Positions 37,546-46,627 of a stretch of 64,000 nt of DNA are shown here, in pieces. Positions within the stretch are counted from its first letter, which is position 1. Each line of letters opens with the position of its first letter. The position numbers were made by a program, and so were the translations under genes. The stretch spans positions 251,762 to 315,761 of the forward strand of contig JBNMLH010000001.1 of assembly GCA_050875145.1 (NCBI GenBank). The letters run 5' to 3'. The stretch is from CAG-411 sp050875145 (GTDB lineage: Bacteria; Bacillota; Clostridia; Lachnospirales; Lachnospiraceae). Under the pieces are notes generated by a model that ran no database searches, was not told the DNA's origin, and was given only the letters and a program-made list of their open reading frames with translations.

Positions 37546-38490
37546 TTATTTTCCTGTTCTTCTAAGATTCGTATCTAATGTTCTTTGAAAACCAAGCCAA
37601 TCTAAATTTTCCTCATCTCCCGACATCAGTTCAATCAATGTCTGGAATTTAGCATCTGCATTGTCCGCAAAGTTTAATGCAAATGCCTCTACAAGAGCCG
37701 GCTTCTTTGGAGAACCATATTCTAACTCGCCATGATGCGCTAAAATACAATGCACAAGTTCTCTCTTTAATCGTTCCGGAAAACCTTCAATTTTATCACA
37801 GGAATTTTCCACCAAATGTGCTCCTATGTAAATATGCCCTAATAACTGTCCTGCATCTGTATAATCATTTTCCGGGAAAGAAGATAACTCTATAATCTTT
37901 CCCATATCATGAAACATAGCTGCTGTAAGAAGTAAGTCACGATTTAGAATAGGATAACTTTTGGCAAAAAAGTCACACATTCTTGTAACCCCAAGGGTAT
38001 GTTCCAACAATCCACCCATAAATCCATGATGCACACTTTTGGCAGCAGAATGCATACGAAACTCTTTTTGAAATTTTTCATCCTGTTTAAAATAATTCTC
38101 CAATAACTCCCGCAAATGTGGCTCTTCAATCGTTGCTATATAGTCCAACAACCCCTGATACATCTGCTCTACATTCTTTTTCGTACATGGCATATAATCC
38201 GCTGGATCATACTCATCCTCACCACATTTTCTAATACGTTCAATATTCAACTGCAAATTTCCCTGAAAACTTGTCACACGACCAGATACATTTATATAAT
38301 CTAAACTGGAAAATTCATCAATTCCACCAGACATTATGTTCCAGACTTTTCCATCCAAATTTCCTGTCTTATCTTGCAATGTCAAAGAAAAATATGGCTT
38401 TCCTGCTTTCGTTGTCAGTTCCTGCTTTTTTCTACAAAAATACACTTCATTAATAACCATATCTTCACGTAAATCTTCAATATATCTCAT
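37546..38490 (-). CDS. yhaM: YhaM-type 3'-5' exoribonuclease
   Basis: The 314-residue protein (start at MRYIEDLRE; an ATG four codons upstream is possible) has an N-terminal OB fold (KAGKPYFSLTLQDKTG) and a C-terminal HD domain (HHGFMGGLLEHTLGV, AAMFHDMGKI, VHCILAHHGELEYGSP). This is the YhaM/CBF1 domain order. It trims RNA 3' ends in Firmicutes. Confidence 0.9.
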   Translation of the reverse strand: MRYIEDLREDMVINEVYFCRKKQELTTKAGKPYFSLTLQDKTGNLDGKVWNIMSGGIDEFSSLDYINVSGRVTSFQGNLQLNIERIRKCGEDEYDPADYMPCTKKNVEQMYQGLLDYIATIEEPHLRELLENYFKQDEKFQKEFRMHSAAKSVHHGFMGGLLEHTLGVTRMCDFFAKSYPILNRDLLLTAAMFHDMGKIIELSSFPENDYTDAGQLLGHIYIGAHLVENSCDKIEGFPERLKRELVHCILAHHGELEYGSPKKPALVEAFALNFADNADAKFQTLIELMSGDEENLDWLGFQRTLDTNLRRTGK

Positions 38491-38635
38491 TCTCCATACC
38501 ATCCATCAGCATACTGCCAATAGAACAGACACATCAAAACAATGTTTGTCTGTAAACTTCCTTTCTTTTTTTATAACAATTTGATACTGCAACATATTTC
38601 TACCCTTTATATTTTCAACTATTCTCATAGAAGAA

Positions 38636-39874
38636 TTATCTTGCTTCCAACTTTAATTTTCTTTTTTTTTCTATCGGATTCTGAAAAGGATTTTTTAAAA
38701 CGGTAACCGTCACCTTTTCACCAACCTGATATTTTTGAATACACTCGTAAAAGTTTAAAATAGAAGTAATCTTTTCGCCTTCTACTGCTGAAATGACATC
38801 TCCTACCAACACGCCTGCTTTATAGGCTGGAGAATTTTCGGCCACAGCAGTCACATAAATGCCGCCTCGAACGCTATGATTTGCCAAAATTTTTTCTGGA
38901 ATCTCTTCTGCTGTAATCCCAGCATAAGTCAGTTTTTCTTTATTTAATATACTTTCCACTAACTGTTTTAATTTTCCAATACCATAAAAGGTGCAATTCT
39001 CGGTTGTATCACTTTGCCGGTTTATCATACCTAATAATTCACCGTAGGCGTTACAGATAATACCATTTCCATCACTGTGATAACCCATATTGGTAGTATA
39101 CACATCCAATTGATAATCCTCAATACTTTTTTCAGTTTCCTGTCCGGATATATAACCATATTCAACTGAATACAATGCCCCATTTGGACTTCCAAATGCA
39201 AATATCATACTTCCTACAGATAACTCCCCAGAATCACCAAAAGAAATCACTTTAATCTGTTCTTTTATTTTTGCTGATAAATTATTCAATGGTACTGCCA
39301 CAATAGCTAAATCTGCCCTGGTGTCTGCTCCATACAGACTTCCCTCTATATCTGTTCCATCAAAAAAGCGAACTACAACTTCATCTGTCTGCAACTTGCT
39401 ATAATTCGTCAATACCATAATATTGCTCTTCGTTTTTGCTATAATAGTTCCAGTTATCTGTCCCTGTTCATTATACTGTTCTTTTTGCTTTCCACTACTA
39501 TAATTAGAAACCCCAACAATTGATTTTTCGCACTGGTTTTCTAATGCTTCAAGCTGATTGTAAAAGTCCTGCATTTCTGCAAAACCAAATGTCTCTTTTT
39601 TGTCTTTTATTTTACTGGATTTCTCTTTGTCCGTTTCCTCTGGCTGTATCGTAGGATGTGCAGATACCTGCAATGTAATCTTTTCTGGTTGACTTTGTTG
39701 CTTTATGACAATATTCTTTGCACATTGTACAACACTAAATGCTACTCCTGCACTTAATCCAAAACATAACCCACACACAGTTGCTTTCTTCGCCAATGCA
39801 ACTCTCTCTCTCCGTGGTCTTTTACTCTCCATCAGCTCTTCTTCCATAAAAGAAAATTCTTCATCCTCTATCAT
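38636..39874 (-). CDS. HtrA/DegP-like trypsin-fold protein with PDZ, catalytic residues missing
   Basis: The 412-residue protein has a cytoplasmic head, TM helix (residues 35-52), an HtrA-type protease domain (about 115-310) and a C-terminal PDZ domain (GIYVTAVAENSPAYKAGVLVGD). Catalytic Asp is kept (Asp188 in RADLAIVAV). The expected His of LTNxHV is Ser159 (LTNYSKL), and the GNSGGP Ser position reads SDGNGI, with Gly269 instead. It is probably an inactive protease acting as a chaperone or sensor. Start has GGAGGA. Confidence 0.82.
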   Translation of the reverse strand: MIEDEEFSFMEEELMESKRPRRERVALAKKATVCGLCFGLSAGVAFSVVQCAKNIVIKQQSQPEKITLQVSAHPTIQPEETDKEKSSKIKDKKETFGFAEMQDFYNQLEALENQCEKSIVGVSNYSSGKQKEQYNEQGQITGTIIAKTKSNIMVLTNYSKLQTDEVVVRFFDGTDIEGSLYGADTRADLAIVAVPLNNLSAKIKEQIKVISFGDSGELSVGSMIFAFGSPNGALYSVEYGYISGQETEKSIEDYQLDVYTTNMGYHSDGNGIICNAYGELLGMINRQSDTTENCTFYGIGKLKQLVESILNKEKLTYAGITAEEIPEKILANHSVRGGIYVTAVAENSPAYKAGVLVGDVISAVEGEKITSILNFYECIQKYQVGEKVTVTVLKNPFQNPIEKKRKLKLEAR

Positions 39875-40148
39875 AATGTTCCTCCATGACTATCTGTTCA
39901 AAAGAATTACCCTATAAGCAATGTTCTTTGCTCAAAAGCCTCTCAAGCATTATAGCAAACAGATATGAATGAAGTATGAATGAACAGTAAAAGTTTGCTA
40001 TCCAGATTGTATCAAAACTTAAATTTACAACGTATCTACTCTAGCATTATCCCAAACATAAGTCAAGTAAAGTTCCTTATATGTACACCTATCAAGTCTG
40101 GTCGATGTCGAAATTACCATCTGCAGTAAATTTTTATCATTTTTTTAG

Positions 40149-40202
40149 TTATTCACACATTTTCCCTATTAATCCAACAGGTTATCCACATGTTTATCCA
40201 CA
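40149..40202 (+). promoter_or_regulatory. Cluster of three perfect DnaA boxes
   Basis: TTATTCACA (40149-40157), TTATCCACA (40182-40190) and TTATCCACA (40194-40202), all the same way; the last two start 12 bp apart. This matches the TTATNCACA consensus three times in 54 bp. Confidence 0.6.
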
Positions 40203-40266
40203 TAATCAACACTTTCACGCTCTTTTTCTATTTTCTTTACATATTGCCTTATCCCTTTTTCTACAA

Positions 40267-40330
40267 CAAAGTGGACAAGTCCATGTCATCTCCCTCTATC
40301 CCTCACTCATAAGAGACTTGCTACACTTTA
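40267..40330. repeat. Hairpin repeat family B, copy 3
   Basis: CAAAGTGGACAAGTCC and AGACTTGCTACACTTTA form the arms; followed by the shared TGTGCC as in copy 1. The sequence between arms resembles copy 1 (CTCTATCCCTCACTCAT). Confidence 0.7.
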
Positions 40331-40452
40331 TGTGCCAAAACGGGTTTATTCGTAAGAAGTAAGAAAAATAGGCTGTGAATCCCTCTGTGTATTCACAACC
40401 TATCTGTAAGCATCAACGACTCTACAAGAACAAAACGTTCTGTCATTTAATA

Positions 40453-40656
40453 TTATAGTTCAATCGTGATATTGCCGTTATTTTTGTATTGTAAATAATC
40501 ATAAGTACGTGAAGCATTTAGTAATTGAATAGGCTCAAGGTCTATATCCATAAATTGAAGATCCACTTCATCCTCAAATTTTTCAAATTCTTCGTTTGTC
40601 ATAGCGTTTACATATTCCTTCAATTCATAAATTGTCATATTTGTAATATCTTTCAT
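40453..40656 (-). CDS. 67-aa acidic hypothetical protein
   Basis: ATG at 40656 (MKDITNMTIYELKEYVNAM) with CGGAG upstream. Acidic and helical, with FEKFEDEVDLQFMDIDLEP in the middle. It lies alone in an intergenic setting. Unknown, plausible small protein. Confidence 0.5.
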   Translation of the reverse strand: MKDITNMTIYELKEYVNAMTNEEFEKFEDEVDLQFMDIDLEPIQLLNASRTYDYLQYKNNGNITIEL

Positions 40657-40720
40657 GGTAAACAACTCCGTTTCTATCTAAAAAAGGTTATCAAGTGTCT
40701 TTTTGTATTTTACTACAATT

Positions 40721-41338
40721 TTATAGGATTGACAAATGGAGAATTACCCTGTCTACATCCTCTTGAGTAAGTTTTCGTTCCTCAGTAAGGGCAATTTTCA
40801 ACAATTCCTGGTACACCTGACGTCGTTTTTCCACCTCTGCAATCTTTTTCTTCACCTGTGGACGAATTTCACCTAGAAAATCGTTTACCTCTTCTAATTG
40901 TTCTGTCATCTCTAATTCCGTTTTTTTCTTTATGTATTGTGCTACTATCGGTGCTTTTCCACCACTGGAACAGGCCGCAACGATGTCTCCTCTTTTCGTA
41001 TATGCTGGGAAAAAAAAGCTACTTTCCTTCGGAATATTGACCACATTAACTAACACATGTTTTTCTTTTGCATCCTTTGCAATATTGTGGTTTACATTCT
41101 GATTATCTGTAGCAGCAATTGCTAAAACTGCTTTTTCCAAATCTTTCTTCTCATATTTCCTTTCTTCCCATGTAACTCCTCTTAATTGTTTAATTTCTTC
41201 GGAAACGGATGGAGCCACCACAAAAACGTTTCCCCCAAACTCTAACAGTGCCTTTATCTTTCGCAGGGCAACCTTACCTCCACCTGCTACCAGACATCGT
41301 TTTTCCGTAATATCCATAAAAATTGGAATTTGTGCCAT
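40721..41338 (-). CDS. Precorrin-2 dehydrogenase / sirohydrochlorin ferrochelatase (Met8-type)
   Basis: ATG at 41338 (MAQIPIFMDITEKRCLVAGGGKVALRK) follows AAAGGAG. The 205-residue protein has the NAD-binding Rossmann motif VAGGGKVALRKIKAL and the CysG N-terminal/Met8 fold (IAATDNQNVN, AYTKRGDIVAACSSGGKAP). It converts precorrin-2 to sirohydrochlorin and inserts iron to make siroheme. No other siroheme or sulfite-reduction genes are in the window. Confidence 0.9.
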   Translation of the reverse strand: MAQIPIFMDITEKRCLVAGGGKVALRKIKALLEFGGNVFVVAPSVSEEIKQLRGVTWEERKYEKKDLEKAVLAIAATDNQNVNHNIAKDAKEKHVLVNVVNIPKESSFFFPAYTKRGDIVAACSSGGKAPIVAQYIKKKTELEMTEQLEEVNDFLGEIRPQVKKKIAEVEKRRQVYQELLKIALTEERKLTQEDVDRVILHLSIL

Positions 41339-41454
41339 GTTTTCTCCTTTATTGTTACTTTTCTCAGCCACAAAGAAATGTTTGTTCACACTATGACCAC
41401 TTGCAAGCTAAGAGCCGGTGAACAACATTTCATATATCTACGAACTAATGCTAT

Positions 41455-42132
41455 TTATGCCTCGTCTTCTCTTTTTTCCTGTTCCTCCCGATCAATAAAC
41501 ATCAGGATAAATGCAGCTAGCAAAATTCCAGCACTAATCATAATGGTCTTTTCTGCAAATATACCAATACCTATATTTCCAATAATTGCCCCTCCAATAA
41601 AGCAGGCAATAATTCCAAAATAGAGCAGTCCATTATATAAATTCTTTTTGTTTTTTCTACTCATATAATCACACATATTTTGGGTAGCACTTCGCAAATT
41701 TCCAATACACATGGTAGTTGCAATACCTCTTCCATGAATCTTTCGAAATGCTTCTACCTGTATCCCGCAAGCCAAAGAGGTTAAACTGTTTGCCAGCAGA
41801 TTATATCGTAATGGTATCCAGCTCACACTAAATAGAATAATTGCTTCTATCAATACAGCAACCTGACGCCAATGCAACTTTTTACTAAATTTCATACGCA
41901 CAATATCGGATAACATGATGCCAACTGTAAATGCCAGAATTGGGCAAAAATAATGCAATGCCTGTGCAAATTTTCCCTCAGATATATACACACCAAATAG
42001 CAGCATATTTCCCGTCTGTGCATTCGCAAAGACCTCCCCTCTCATAATGTACGAATAGGCATCCATCATTCCCCCTGAAATAGCGAGCAAAATACCCAAT
42101 TCAATTGATTCTGATGTTTGTTTTGCCTTCAT
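41455..42132 (-). CDS. YoaK-family (DUF1275) membrane protein
   Basis: The 225-residue protein has six likely TM helices and the DUF1275 features ISGGMMDAYSYI near the N-terminus and FANAQTGNMLLFGV. Function unknown. Divergent from nothing: it lies in series with the lipase-like gene upstream, with a short gap. Confidence 0.88.
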   Translation of the reverse strand: MKAKQTSESIELGILLAISGGMMDAYSYIMRGEVFANAQTGNMLLFGVYISEGKFAQALHYFCPILAFTVGIMLSDIVRMKFSKKLHWRQVAVLIEAIILFSVSWIPLRYNLLANSLTSLACGIQVEAFRKIHGRGIATTMCIGNLRSATQNMCDYMSRKNKKNLYNGLLYFGIIACFIGGAIIGNIGIGIFAEKTIMISAGILLAAFILMFIDREEQEKREDEA

Positions 42133-42214
42133 TGTAACTCATTTCTCCTTTTTCTTTCTGTGATTTCTCTAAGCTTTGCCTATTTATGAATTGATTTTTT
42201 AGACTCTTTTTCCC

Positions 42215-43003
42215 TTAGATACAAGCCTTATGGATTGTTCCATTCTTCGCGCTCACACAATCTCTATACAATTCCGGATTATCGTAAATTGTATGATAAT
42301 ATCCTGGTTGCAATAACTTTTTTACAGAAAAACCTTCTAAGCCTACCTTTACTCTATTAGGCATAATAAATCCAAAAAACGGCGGCATATAGGTTACTAT
42401 ATCGTTGACATTTGCAAAGTTCCAACATTCCTTATAGATGCTGTTTAAATATTGTTTCATCTGACACCTGTTAAAAAGAGTGTATTTAAAGGGACGCACA
42501 CTTCCAAAGGTATACAAATACGGACACACACCAAAATTATAATTCAAATCCTGACAGCAAAGGATTGCCTGTGCGGAACCCAGAGACCAGCCGATAATCT
42601 CGGTTTCCGCTGTTTGATATTTCTTATGCAAACGACTCCATTCTAACCGAATTTCGTCCTTAATACTTCGATACATATTCGCCCATCCATGATGTGCTCG
42701 AAGACATAGCATTTGTCCTTCAAAATAAAATACGTCATAATATTTGTCCGTAAATTCCACGATATTCGCAATCCAGTCAGAAAGACCATTGGTCTTCTGA
42801 AAATTAATTTGAATGACATCCCGCTCTTTTTCATAATGGATTTCATAATTCATTTCATGTTGAAATCGAAACAGTTTTTCCAAACCTGTACATTGATAGG
42901 CGACTGCTTTGTAATGTAATTCTTTGCTTGCCTTCCCTGTATGGTTATAGTCCTCGCTATTGTCAATAAAATACTGTTCAAAATCCAATCTTCGATATGC
43001 CAT
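42215..43003 (-). CDS. Lipase-class-3-like alpha/beta hydrolase
   Basis: The 262-residue protein has the nucleophile elbow GWSLGSAQA (GxSxG) and a lipase_3-like flow (VIQINFQKTNGLSDW, FYFEGQMLCLRAHHGW). No signal peptide, so it is cytoplasmic. The catalytic Asp and His are not certain by eye. Substrate unknown. Confidence 0.75.
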   Translation of the reverse strand: MAYRRLDFEQYFIDNSEDYNHTGKASKELHYKAVAYQCTGLEKLFRFQHEMNYEIHYEKERDVIQINFQKTNGLSDWIANIVEFTDKYYDVFYFEGQMLCLRAHHGWANMYRSIKDEIRLEWSRLHKKYQTAETEIIGWSLGSAQAILCCQDLNYNFGVCPYLYTFGSVRPFKYTLFNRCQMKQYLNSIYKECWNFANVNDIVTYMPPFFGFIMPNRVKVGLEGFSVKKLLQPGYYHTIYDNPELYRDCVSAKNGTIHKACI

Positions 43004-43058
43004 ATTATATGCTCCGGCTTTTCTTACAGTATATGCCCCTGCAAATAAGATATTTCCT

Positions 43059-43673
43059 CTAATCTTCCCAAGGACGAATCCGATACGTTACGTCCAATTT
43101 TTCACAAATCTGTCTACATTGCTCCTCTTCTTCTTTGGAAAGGGTAGTATCTACCGTTGACAATACCACATTAGGCACATATTTCTTGGCTTCTCTTGCA
43201 AAATCTAACATAGCACGATACGCTTTATCTCCATATATACTGCGTACCATCTCATTATATTTCTCTTCATTGGGCGTATTTAAACTAATAGAAATGGTAT
43301 CAACCAATCCCTTCAGTTCTGGTGCTACATCACGCCCATTGATTAAATTTGCCTGTCCATTTGTGTTGATGCGGATTGGCTTTTGATAGTTTTCCTTCAC
43401 AAATGTAGCCACTTCAAGCAATACATCCATTCGTTCTGTCGGTTCTCCAAATCCACAAAATACAACTTCTTCATACTGACTCATATCTTCTTTCGCAAAT
43501 GCATCTTTCACTTCCTGTAAAGTCGGCTCATGATCCAACCATAAAGAATCTGATTCTTCCATGTGGTCTCTATTTTGCCTTAAACAAAATACACAAGAAC
43601 AGGAACAGCGATTTGTCAGATTCACATATAAATTATTGTGTACTTTATATACAATTGTCATTACCTTTTTCAT
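43059..43673 (-). CDS. Radical SAM protein, TatD-associated type (TIGR04038-like)
   Basis: The 204-residue protein has a CxxxCxxC-type cluster as CSCSCVFC near the N-terminus (NLTNRCSCSCVFCLRQNRDHM), the GFGEPTER motif and IRINTNGQAN. That pattern and the size match the short radical SAM proteins often found beside tatD; here tatD is not adjacent. Product unknown. It lies 55 nt from the lipase-like gene, in the same direction. Confidence 0.85.
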   Translation of the reverse strand: MKKVMTIVYKVHNNLYVNLTNRCSCSCVFCLRQNRDHMEESDSLWLDHEPTLQEVKDAFAKEDMSQYEEVVFCGFGEPTERMDVLLEVATFVKENYQKPIRINTNGQANLINGRDVAPELKGLVDTISISLNTPNEEKYNEMVRSIYGDKAYRAMLDFAREAKKYVPNVVLSTVDTTLSKEEEEQCRQICEKLDVTYRIRPWED

Positions 43674-43724
43674 CTATCTCTCTCCCTAATCATTTAATAT
43701 TTCTCAGAAGATGCCTTCTTTTTC

Positions 43725-44600
43725 TCACACCTTTAGCGTATGCAAAACTTCTTCAAAGCAAACACCATCTGTTGTTGGTATATCCAGTTCGATGGAACGC
43801 AAAATACATTTTTTTATGAAAGCAGACGCTTTCTTTACCGATGTATAAAAATCAACTCCATTTACTGCATCTGCGGCAATAATAGCCGTAAAAATATCCC
43901 CTGTTCCAGAACGTTCCGTTCCGACTTTATGTGTCTTTACAATAGAGGGTTCTTTCCCCTTTTCGTAGCATAAATTGCAGATATAACTTTTCTGTGAAAA
44001 ACCAGTAATCACTACTTTCTTTGGCCCTTTTTCCACCAATTTTTCTGCCAGTTGTACCAGTTCTGCTACTTTCCAGTCTTCTTTATATGGTGTTTCCGTA
44101 AGAATGCACGCTTCTGTGAGATTTGGTGTCAGTATATCTGCATATTTTATCAACTCTTTCATTCGCTGACACATCTCTTGTGTATAGGTTGGATATGGTT
44201 CCCCGTAATCTCCAATCACTGGATCGATAATAACCAAAGTATCCTTTGTCTTAAACATTTTCATAAAATGTCCCACAATTTCAATTTGATCTGCAGAGCC
44301 TAAAAAACCAGTACAGATTCCATTAAAGGTCAGATTAAGTTTCTTCCATTCTTCCATATATGGCTCCATATTTTCCGTAAAATCTCTATAAAAAAAAGAA
44401 GCATATCCTGTATGATTAGAAAATATAGACGTAGGTAACGGACAACACTGAATCCGCAACGTAGAAATAACAGGAAGTGCAACGGCAATAGAACAGCGTC
44501 CAAATCCCGACATATCATTGATTACTGCTATTTTTTTTTGATTATTATGTGATACATCCTTTGATAAGCCGCTATCCTTTATATTCTCGTTTTTTGTCAT
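43725..44600 (-). CDS. Pyridoxamine/pyridoxal kinase
   Basis: ATG at 44600 (MTKNENIKDSG) has GAGGAGG; an earlier in-frame ATG does not. The 291-residue ribokinase-fold protein has VINDMSGFGRCSIAVALPV at the front and GTERSGTGDIFTAII with the catalytic Asp near the end. It phosphorylates B6 vitamers in the PLP salvage route; the SGFGRC motif fits the clostridial pyridoxamine kinase group. Confidence 0.9.
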   Translation of the reverse strand: MTKNENIKDSGLSKDVSHNNQKKIAVINDMSGFGRCSIAVALPVISTLRIQCCPLPTSIFSNHTGYASFFYRDFTENMEPYMEEWKKLNLTFNGICTGFLGSADQIEIVGHFMKMFKTKDTLVIIDPVIGDYGEPYPTYTQEMCQRMKELIKYADILTPNLTEACILTETPYKEDWKVAELVQLAEKLVEKGPKKVVITGFSQKSYICNLCYEKGKEPSIVKTHKVGTERSGTGDIFTAIIAADAVNGVDFYTSVKKASAFIKKCILRSIELDIPTTDGVCFEEVLHTLKV

Positions 44601-44709
44601 GATGTGCCTCCTCAAACTTACTTTCCATCTATCATCAGGGCACTTTATGAATGCCCGCTTTCTGAACGCTTACTCTTATGTATTCATTACTGTGTATTAT
44701 AGCAAAATG

Positions 44710-44747
44710 CAAAAAGAGGTGCAACCATCCTGTGTTGCACCTCTTTA
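44710..44747 (-). terminator. Terminator of the second MATE gene
   Basis: AAAGAGGTGCAAC pairs with GTTGCACCTCTTT and the minus strand then has TTTTTGC. Confidence 0.9.
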
Positions 44748-44811
44748 TCAAATATAAAACGGTTGCGATTCACAACCCATGTAAACAGTAACCTTTTTTG
44801 GCAATGCTACA

Positions 44812-46206
44812 TTAACGGTCTTCTACTTCCAAATGTCCTGCTTCTTTATGAGACATTCTTTTTAATAAGAAAACTGCTATACACATGGAAATAAATTCCG
44901 CAATTAAAAAAGTAAACCAAATCAACCATGTTTCTTTCGGTGAACGGATTGCGATTTTTGAAAATACCCAAGCTACAGGAATGACAAACAAAAACTGCCT
45001 ACATAAAGAAACAATCAAAGATTCTATTCCGCCGTCCAAAGCCTGAAAAATTCCCTGAAAGGCTATATTTGCCCCTGCAAACAGAAAACTTAATGATACA
45101 ATTCGCATGGCATCTATACAAAGCCCCTCTGTTTTTCCTGATAAACCAAATACTGCTGCAAACTGTGGTGCAAAAATTTCCAGTAATAACATTCCTACTG
45201 CCATGATAATTACTGCATAAAGAATACCATATTTCATTCCTTCCTTCACACGTTTTCTACTTTGCATACCGTGGTTAAAAGAAATAATTGGAGTAATGGC
45301 ATCTCGCAAACCAAAGGCAGCAAAAAGAACAAACTGCTGGATTTTATAATACAACCCATATGCCGTAACCACACTCTCATCAATTTTTACAAATATAATG
45401 TTTAATGCATAGGTCATAAATGACATTAACGCCTGTGCAATAATCGCAGGTAATCCAATAGAATAAATTCCTTTTATAATATGCCCAGACGGTTTTTTGT
45501 ATTTCAAACGGTTATCAATTTCTTTATTATATTTTAAATGCAAAATAAACCCTGTCAGGGCAGATGCAATCTGACCAATTACAGTCGCATAAGCAGCTCC
45601 TTTTACCCCCAATGTTGGACACCCCATCCAACCGTAAATTAAAATAGGGTCCAAAATAATATTTATGACAGCTCCTATAACCTGTGCCGTAGTCGAAAAT
45701 ATAGAACGCCCTGTTGCCTGTAATAATTTTTCAAAAATTGCAAAATACACACTTCCAACCGATGCTACACAACATATAGTAAGATAGGAAACTGCCATAT
45801 CCTTAATCTGCATATTGGTTGTCTGTGAAGCAATATAAGGCTTCACGCCTACAAGACCAAAAATAAGAAATACAACATACATAACTGCACCAAGAAAAAT
45901 TGCATTTCCGGCCACCTTACTGGCACGTTCCTTTTCTCCCTGTCCCAAGCATTTTGCCAAAAGTGCATTGGTTCCTACTCCAGTTCCAATTGCAACGGCA
46001 ACCATAAGCATCTGTACAGGAAATGCCAGTGTCAATGCATTTAATGCCGCCTCACCGCCTTCTGCCATCTTGGAAATAAACGCACTATCCACAATATTAT
46101 ATACCGCCTGCAACATCATAGACAAAATCATAGGAATTCCCATGGATAGTATCAGTTGATTGACTGGTTGTGTTGCCATCTTTCCTCTTGAATCTTCCTG
46201 TTTCAT
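44812..46206 (-). CDS. MATE-family efflux transporter (second)
   Basis: The 464-residue, twelve-TM protein has MATE motifs (QLILSMGIPMILSMMLQAVYN, FEKLLQATGRS, GIFQALDGG). Start follows GGAGGAAAC. It is independent of the pump at 22.8 kb and its substrate is unknown. Confidence 0.9.
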   Translation of the reverse strand: MKQEDSRGKMATQPVNQLILSMGIPMILSMMLQAVYNIVDSAFISKMAEGGEAALNALTLAFPVQMLMVAVAIGTGVGTNALLAKCLGQGEKERASKVAGNAIFLGAVMYVVFLIFGLVGVKPYIASQTTNMQIKDMAVSYLTICCVASVGSVYFAIFEKLLQATGRSIFSTTAQVIGAVINIILDPILIYGWMGCPTLGVKGAAYATVIGQIASALTGFILHLKYNKEIDNRLKYKKPSGHIIKGIYSIGLPAIIAQALMSFMTYALNIIFVKIDESVVTAYGLYYKIQQFVLFAAFGLRDAITPIISFNHGMQSRKRVKEGMKYGILYAVIIMAVGMLLLEIFAPQFAAVFGLSGKTEGLCIDAMRIVSLSFLFAGANIAFQGIFQALDGGIESLIVSLCRQFLFVIPVAWVFSKIAIRSPKETWLIWFTFLIAEFISMCIAVFLLKRMSHKEAGHLEVEDR

Positions 46207-46307
46207 TTTGTTTCCTCCATTTTCCTTATAAATAAATCGTTTTGCTAGTAAAACATGTTTCTCTCAATTGGGTGAAAGATACTGCCCTCCGCAAACTGCA
46301 TATTCCC

Positions 46308-46355
46308 GCGGAGCATTTTTACTCTATAGGACGACTTTTCTATAGAACAAAAAAA
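46308..46355. repeat. Hairpin repeat family A, copy 3
   Basis: Starts GCGGAGCATTTTTACT and pairs CTCTATAG with CTATAGAA; like the copies at 27460 and 37467 it ends in an A run leading into a terminator. Confidence 0.65.
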
Positions 46356-46386
46356 GCGTAAATCCATTCCTGGATTTACGCTTTTT
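46351..46386. terminator. Bidirectional terminator upstream of the MATE gene
   Basis: AAAAAGCGTAAATCCA and TGGATTTACGCTTTTT form a perfect 16-bp stem around TTCC. It probably ends the thrE transcript and could act as leader attenuator for the MATE gene 145 nt away. Confidence 0.88.
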
Positions 46387-46460
46387 GCTACTCGGTTCCC
46401 TTATTGTAACATATTTTTCATTTTTATGTAAGAAAAATTTCAAATTTCCACTTTTATCTT

Positions 46461-46484
46461 GTAACAGTTCAGCCGGGCAGAAAT
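46461..46484. repeat. Left arm of a 24-nt perfect inverted repeat
   Basis: Begins GTAACAGTTCAGCCGGGC. The exact reverse complement lies at 47253-47276, so the two flank the thrE C-terminal-half gene. A 15-nt partial direct copy (TGTAACAGTTCAGCC) is at 47134-47148. Confidence 0.75.
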
Positions 46485-46495
46485 AATTGTGTCAA

Positions 46496-46544
46496 GGATA
46501 TTCGCAATCCGCTTCGCTACTTACTCATATAAAAGCGGCAGTGG
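46496..46544. repeat. Repeat family C, copy 1
   Basis: GGATATTCGCAATCCGCT, then TACTCATATAAAAGCGGC. Related copies at 49956 and 62286. Confidence 0.65.
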
Positions 46545-46627
46545 GTGCTCTTGAACTTTTATAAAGTGCTCTTGCCTGCTGGGCAGACTAAATGCAGTTT
46601 GTACAATCCATTTTCCCTGCTAAACTA

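Larger units (their letters stand above)
39875..40452. other. 577-nt intergenic region with DnaA boxes and a repeat
   Basis: Holds three perfect DnaA boxes (40149-40202) and a hairpin repeat (40267-40330). An open frame on the plus strand across 40081-40362 is hydrophobic and overlaps the repeat; I do not call it a gene. Confidence 0.5.
46207..46627. other. 420-nt intergenic region rich in repeats
   Basis: Contains repeat family A copy 3 (46308-46355), a strong bidirectional hairpin (46351-46386), one arm of a 24-nt inverted repeat (46461-46484) and repeat family C copy 1 (46496-46544). No gene seen. Confidence 0.7.

Noticed and set aside
40081..40362. 93-codon plus-strand frame over DnaA boxes and repeat B
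   Set aside because: Covers a repeat and a regulatory cluster; no ribosome site.
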